From Erythrobacter fulvus (GTDB lineage Bacteria > Pseudomonadota > Alphaproteobacteria > Sphingomonadales > Sphingomonadaceae), in NCBI RefSeq assembly GCF_028595285.1, contig NZ_JAQQXQ010000002.1:124001-188000 (forward strand): a stretch of 64,000 nt of DNA, written 5' to 3'. Every line of letters begins with the position of its first letter. Position 1 is the stretch's first letter. The position numbers were made by a program, and so were the translations under genes. Below the pieces are notes generated by a model, which had not been told where the DNA came from, searched no databases, and saw nothing but the letters and a program-made list of their open reading frames with translations. This document shows, piece after piece, positions 60,434-64,000 of the stretch.

Positions 60434-61906
60434 ATGGCAGGATCAATATACATCAAGTCACTGATGCGGGAAAGCGGTGTCGCGTTCGGCACTAGCGGCG
60501 CACGGGGATTGGTCCGTGCAATGACCGATCGGGTGTGCTATGCTTACACGACGGCTTTTCTTGCCTATCTCGTCGGCGACGGTTGCTTGCGGCCCGGCGA
60601 AAGGGTCGCGCTTGCAGGCGACCTTAGGCCGTCGACGCCGCGCATCCTTACAGCCTGCAGTGCCGCGGTACGGAATTTCGGCTGCGAGCCGTTGTTCTGC
60701 GGATTCGTACCGACCCCAACCTTGGCGTTCTATGCGATGGGCGAGGGAATTCCCGCCATCATGGTGACTGGAAGCCACATCCCCGACGATCGGAACGGTA
60801 TCAAGTTCTATCGCGCCGAAGGGGAAATCCTGAAGGACGATGAGCAGGGAATAATCGGCCAGCGCGTGCCAGAACCAGAGCTGAACGCCTCGGGTGCCTT
60901 GCTAGACGCAACTCCGCTGCCGCAACCTCACGACATCGTAGCGCCCTACCTTGCCCGCTATCGAGATTACTTTGGGGTCGACGCGTTGAAGGGCATGCGG
61001 ATTGGTGTGTACCAGCATTCGGCGGTGGGCCGCGACATTCTGGCGGACATTCTTGTCGCGGCGGGTGCCGAGATCGTGATGTTGGGACGATCGGAGCGCT
61101 TCGTTCCCGTCGACACCGAGGCGGTGCGGCCTGAAGATGTAGTCCTGGCTATGCAGTGGGTCTCGGAACATGGGCTCGACGCGATTGCATCGACCGACGG
61201 TGACAGCGACCGGCCGCTTCTCGCCGATGAACATGGCACATGGTTACGCGGAGATGTGCTAGCCATGCTGTGCGCCAAAGCGCTTGGGATGCAAACCGTG
61301 ATCACCCCGATTTCGAGCAACGGTGTGGCCGAAAGAAGCGGATTTTTCGACCGCGTAGAACGAACCCGCATCGGATCGCCTTTTGTCATCAGGGCGATGC
61401 AGGATGCTCTTGCGAAGGGCGAGCCTCGCGTTTGCGGGTTCGAAGCCAATGGCGGCTTTCTGCTCGGCAGCGATGTCGAACGCGGCAGCACCCGTCTAGC
61501 CGCACTCCCCACACGCGATGCTGTGCTTCCGATAATGGCCGTGCTGGCAAATGCGCAATCCGGTTCGGTGAGCGCCCTCGTTGCTGGATTGCCGAAACGC
61601 TTCACTCATAGCGATCGGCTAAAGAACTTCGCTCCTGATCGGCGCGATCGCCTTATGGACTGGCTGCTGGCCGATCCGGATCGTGATGCGCGGCTCGACG
61701 ACGTGTTCAGCGGCATCGCCGAGGGCGCCCTGTGTGAGGTTGATCTGACTGACGGCGTACGTATGATTTTCGATAATGACCGCGTGATTCACCTACGCGG
61801 ATCGGGCAACGCACCCGAACTGCGGTGTTACAGCGAGGCCGAAACGCCGGACTGCGCAAAAGGTCTGGGCAAGAACGCGCTCGCGATTGTTGCAAAGCAA
61901 TTTTGA
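60434..61906 (+). CDS. phosphomannomutase/phosphoglucomutase
   Basis: This 490-residue alpha-D-phosphohexomutase has FGTSGARGLV, the phospho-serine loop VTGSHIPDDRNGIKFY, the metal loop STDGDSDRPLL, sugar-binding FEANGGFLLGSD and the phosphate site RGSGNAPELRCYSEAE. It interconverts mannose-6- and mannose-1-phosphate (or glucose equivalents), feeding GDP-mannose used by Gmd and Fcl downstream. It has a TGSHIP variant of the usual TASHNP. An AGGGA lies about 10 bases before the ATG at 60434. Codon use is less GC-biased than upstream. Confidence 0.9.
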   Translation: MAGSIYIKSLMRESGVAFGTSGARGLVRAMTDRVCYAYTTAFLAYLVGDGCLRPGERVALAGDLRPSTPRILTACSAAVRNFGCEPLFCGFVPTPTLAFYAMGEGIPAIMVTGSHIPDDRNGIKFYRAEGEILKDDEQGIIGQRVPEPELNASGALLDATPLPQPHDIVAPYLARYRDYFGVDALKGMRIGVYQHSAVGRDILADILVAAGAEIVMLGRSERFVPVDTEAVRPEDVVLAMQWVSEHGLDAIASTDGDSDRPLLADEHGTWLRGDVLAMLCAKALGMQTVITPISSNGVAERSGFFDRVERTRIGSPFVIRAMQDALAKGEPRVCGFEANGGFLLGSDVERGSTRLAALPTRDAVLPIMAVLANAQSGSVSALVAGLPKRFTHSDRLKNFAPDRRDRLMDWLLADPDRDARLDDVFSGIAEGALCEVDLTDGVRMIFDNDRVIHLRGSGNAPELRCYSEAETPDCAKGLGKNALAIVAKQF

Positions 61907-61989
61907 ACTCTGTGGGCCCCTAAGGCGCGCCGCGCACCGGCCATGACAGAAATGGCATCCAGTGTGCCGCTGGGATCGTCGCGCCGTGC

Positions 61990-62470
61990 ACGGCTGTCGA
62001 CGTACGCGAAGCGACTCCGTTGAGGAAGCCGTTGAACTGCAGGATGGTCGTTCGCGACGGGTAGTCTGCAGAACATCCCGGATCTTCAGGTTCTCTCGGA
62101 AGCGGTCGCCATCGTGCTCCTTGTCAGCCATTAGTGCCTCGGGTCTGTTGACACGGGTCGCCGCCAGCTGCTCCACATGGTTGTGATCTGAGACCGTCGG
62201 CCACGACGAACCCCAAAGGCCGCACCTGATTGTCACCGCGAGCGCGGATCCTGCTTGCAAAGCCGCCGCGAGGTCGACAAAGTGCGTTCGCACTACCCCT
62301 CTTGCCGACCTTTCCGCCACCGGCCGAAGACCTGACCGCGAATGCGGGCGCTGTCGATCATTTGCGGCCAGTCCTCGGTGAAGCCCGGACCGGCAGCAAC
62401 TTGCCTCGGAAACACGCCAGAAAGTTTCAGAAGTCCGCTCGATTCCCGTCAGTGTCCGACACTTCTCCGC
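61990..62470 (-). mobile_element. decayed IS5-family transposase remnant
   Basis: The 640-base gap between the mutase and fcl genes contains minus-strand fragments of an IS5-family transposase in several frames: WPQMIDSARIRGQVFG near 62321-62374, then RGDNQVRPLGFVVADG, then SDHNHVEQLAATRVNRPEAL and MADKEHDGDRFREN (62075-62215), and a last LQFNGFLN piece near 62030. These align with SRGGFTTKIH...GRPLGF and ADKGYDGD motifs of the family. Stops, frameshifts and a missing centre make it non-functional. No terminal inverted repeats were found. The stretches at 61907-61990 and 62470-62546 show nothing I recognise. Confidence 0.75.
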
Positions 62471-62546
62471 GATCAAGACCGGCTAATTGGAAAGCAGCCA
62501 TGAGTAGGAAGCTCGCGCCTTCGAGAATCCTTTTTGTCACTATGGC

Positions 62547-63503
62547 TCAGGCTTCGCGCAAGCTGGAATGGTTTTTCAGAAACCAGCGGTACGTCTGTGC
62601 GATGCCGTCCTCCAGCGGAATCTCGGCTCTCCAGCCCATGTTCGTCAGGCGGGTCACGTTCATCAGCTTGCGCATAGTGCCGTCAGGCTTGCTGGTGTCG
62701 AAAAGGATCCGTCCCGTGAAGCCGGTCGTCCTTGCAATCATCTGCGCTAACTCCCTGATGCTCACGTCCTCACCGTAGCCGAGATTAATATGGCTCAGCA
62801 TTGGGTCGGTATTCCTCAAGTAGGTTTCTTTCTTAAGGTCGAGCACAAAGACAGATCCTGCCGCCATATCCTGCACGTGCAGAAACTCGCGCCTCGGTGC
62901 TCCCGTGCCCCAGATAGTCACCTCGTCCTTCCCGTCTCGGACAGCCTCGTGGAAGCGACGTAGCAAGGCTGGCAGCACATGCGAGTTTTCCGGATGGAAA
63001 TTGTCTCCGGGCCCGTACAGATTGGTCGGCATGACGCTGCGATAGTCAGTTCCGTACTGGCGATTGTAGCTCTCGCACAGCTTGATGCCGGCAATCTTGG
63101 CGACTGCGTATGGTTCGTTGGTAGCCTCCAGAACGCCCGTCAACAGCGATTCCTCGCTGATTGGTTGCTTGGCATTTCGCGGATATATGCACGAGGATCC
63201 TAAGAAAAGTAGGCGCTCGACCCCGGCGGTAAATGCCTCGTGGATGACGTTGCACTCCATCATAAGGTTTTCGAAGATGAACTGCGCGGGAAAGGTGTTG
63301 TTGGCGTAGATCCCCCCGACCTTGGCTGCGGCCAGAACGACCGCGTCAGGACGTTCAATCGCCATAAAGGCTCTTACAGCCTGTTGGTCGAGCAGGTCGA
63401 GTTCGGCGCGCGATCTGGTGATCACATCATCGCCGCGCTCGACCAGCAAACGTGCGATTGCGCCGCCCACCATGCCGCGGTGACCGGCAACGAATACTTT
63501 CAT
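62547..63503 (-). CDS. fcl: GDP-L-fucose synthase
   Basis: This 318-residue enzyme (WcaG family) epimerises and reduces GDP-4-keto-6-deoxymannose to GDP-L-fucose. Motifs are [49 protein letters not shown], the catalytic [16 protein letters not shown], and [12 protein letters not shown] chose the ATG at 63503, with GAGGGG upstream, over an in-frame TTG at 63518. It lies 11 bases after gmd on the same strand. The IS5 remnant begins beyond its stop. Confidence 0.95.
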   Translation of the reverse strand: MKVFVAGHRGMVGGAIARLLVERGDDVITRSRAELDLLDQQAVRAFMAIERPDAVVLAAAKVGGIYANNTFPAQFIFENLMMECNVIHEAFTAGVERLLFLGSSCIYPRNAKQPISEESLLTGVLEATNEPYAVAKIAGIKLCESYNRQYGTDYRSVMPTNLYGPGDNFHPENSHVLPALLRRFHEAVRDGKDEVTIWGTGAPRREFLHVQDMAAGSVFVLDLKKETYLRNTDPMLSHINLGYGEDVSIRELAQMIARTTGFTGRILFDTSKPDGTMRKLMNVTRLTNMGWRAEIPLEDGIAQTYRWFLKNHSSLREA

Positions 63504-63514
63504 GAGCTGACCCC

Positions 63515-64000
63515 TCAACCTTCCGAAGCGACGGGAATGCTAAAGCCGTGAAGCTTGAGCAGCGCATGGCGCTTTGCAACCTTGAGATCTTCGGCCACCA
63601 TTTCCGCGCACATGTCCTGCGCGGTGACTTCCGGAACCCAGCCAAGTTTGTTCTTGGCCTTCGTAGGATCACCCAGCAGAGTTTCTACCTCCGCAGGGCG
63701 GAAGTAACGCGGGTCGATACGCACGATGATGTCGCCGACATTGAGGCCAGGTGCCATGTCCCTATCGACCGCGGTCACCACTCCGACTTCGTCGAGGCCT
63801 TCACCCGCAAACGACAAGTCTATCCCAAGTTCTTTGGCGGACCATTGGATGAATTCACGCACCGAATACTGCAGGCCCGTAGCAATCACATAGTCTTCAG
63901 CTTCATTCTGCTGAAGCATCATCCATTGCATGCGGACGTAATCCTTGGCATGCCCCCAGTCACGCAACGCGTCTATATTTCCCATGAAGAGACATTCTTC
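63515..64000 (-). CDS. gmd: GDP-mannose 4,6-dehydratase (C-terminal part, N-terminus beyond window)
   Basis: The frame is open to the window edge, so only the last 161 residues are seen. [38 protein letters not shown] and [18 protein letters not shown] are signatures of Gmd, which converts GDP-mannose to GDP-4-keto-6-deoxymannose, the substrate of Fcl. The C-terminus has a short extension ([19 protein letters not shown]). It precedes fcl by 11 bases in an operon running out of the window. Confidence 0.95.
   Translation of the reverse strand, partial: EECLFMGNIDALRDWGHAKDYVRMQWMMLQQNEAEDYVIATGLQYSVREFIQWSAKELGIDLSFAGEGLDEVGVVTAVDRDMAPGLNVGDIIVRIDPRYFRPAEVETLLGDPTKAKNKLGWVPEVTAQDMCAEMVAEDLKVAKRHALLKLHGFSIPVASEG

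Overview
The window is a 64 kb, GC-rich chromosomal segment of an alphaproteobacterium. The best fit is order Sphingomonadales, family Erythrobacteraceae (Erythrobacter/Porphyrobacter-like). This rests on gene order (mnmE-mnmG-rsmG-parA-parB; proA-nadD-rsfS-rlmH-envC-like-ctpA-dsbB-coq7), on alphaproteobacterial families (TrcR/DUF1013, DUF1192, DUF6489, CarD, bactofilin), and on protein similarity recognised by eye. No tRNA, rRNA or CRISPR array was seen. There is one decayed insertion sequence.

Region 1 (1-7.2 kb) is a centromere-like, origin-proximal block. An NTF2-like protein and a dienelactone hydrolase lie on the minus strand. DUF6489, the tRNA-U34 modification pair mnmE/mnmG, rsmG and the partition genes parA/parB follow on the plus strand. 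Six parS sites (four perfect copies of the 16-bp palindrome and two one-base variants) lie between 543 and 5280, five of them inside coding sequence.

Region 2 (7.2-31.4 kb) is housekeeping and metabolism: MsrC, a PQQ sugar dehydrogenase, an acyl-CoA dehydrogenase, TsaC/Sua5, CarD, a 7Fe ferredoxin, an S4 protein with a Suv3-like helicase, an M23 peptidase, HemB, two GNAT acetyltransferases, a gamma-carbonic anhydrase, a DNA-repair ligase and its partner exonuclease (separated by an opposite-strand gene), and ClpA.

Region 3 (31.4-46.6 kb) starts with a quinone oxidoreductase and a frameshifted GST gene. A two-gene operon of an LpxH-like phosphoesterase and a GT4 glycosyltransferase follows; it fits better as PlcP-Agt lipid remodelling than as LPS synthesis. 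TrcR, an acyl-CoA ligase, and a bactofilin overlapping an M23 peptidase come next. The block ends with the conserved proA-to-coq7 cluster. Within it rlmH has no normal start codon and follows a palindrome-rich spacer.

Region 4 (46.6-64 kb) is a surface-glycan region: UDP-HexNAc dehydrogenase, UDP-glucuronate-type epimerase, KpsS-like and KpsC-like Kdo transferases, a sulfatase/LTA-synthase-like membrane enzyme, KpsF, KdsB, KdsA, a HAD phosphatase that could supply the missing KdsC step, phosphohexomutase, and the GDP-fucose genes fcl and gmd (cut off by the window end). A decayed IS5-family element lies between the mutase and fcl. Sphingomonads use glycosphingolipids in place of LPS, so Kdo here most likely serves a Kdo-anchored capsule. 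A fatty acid 2-hydroxylase-like enzyme inside the block may relate to the 2-hydroxy fatty acids of those sphingolipids (inference).
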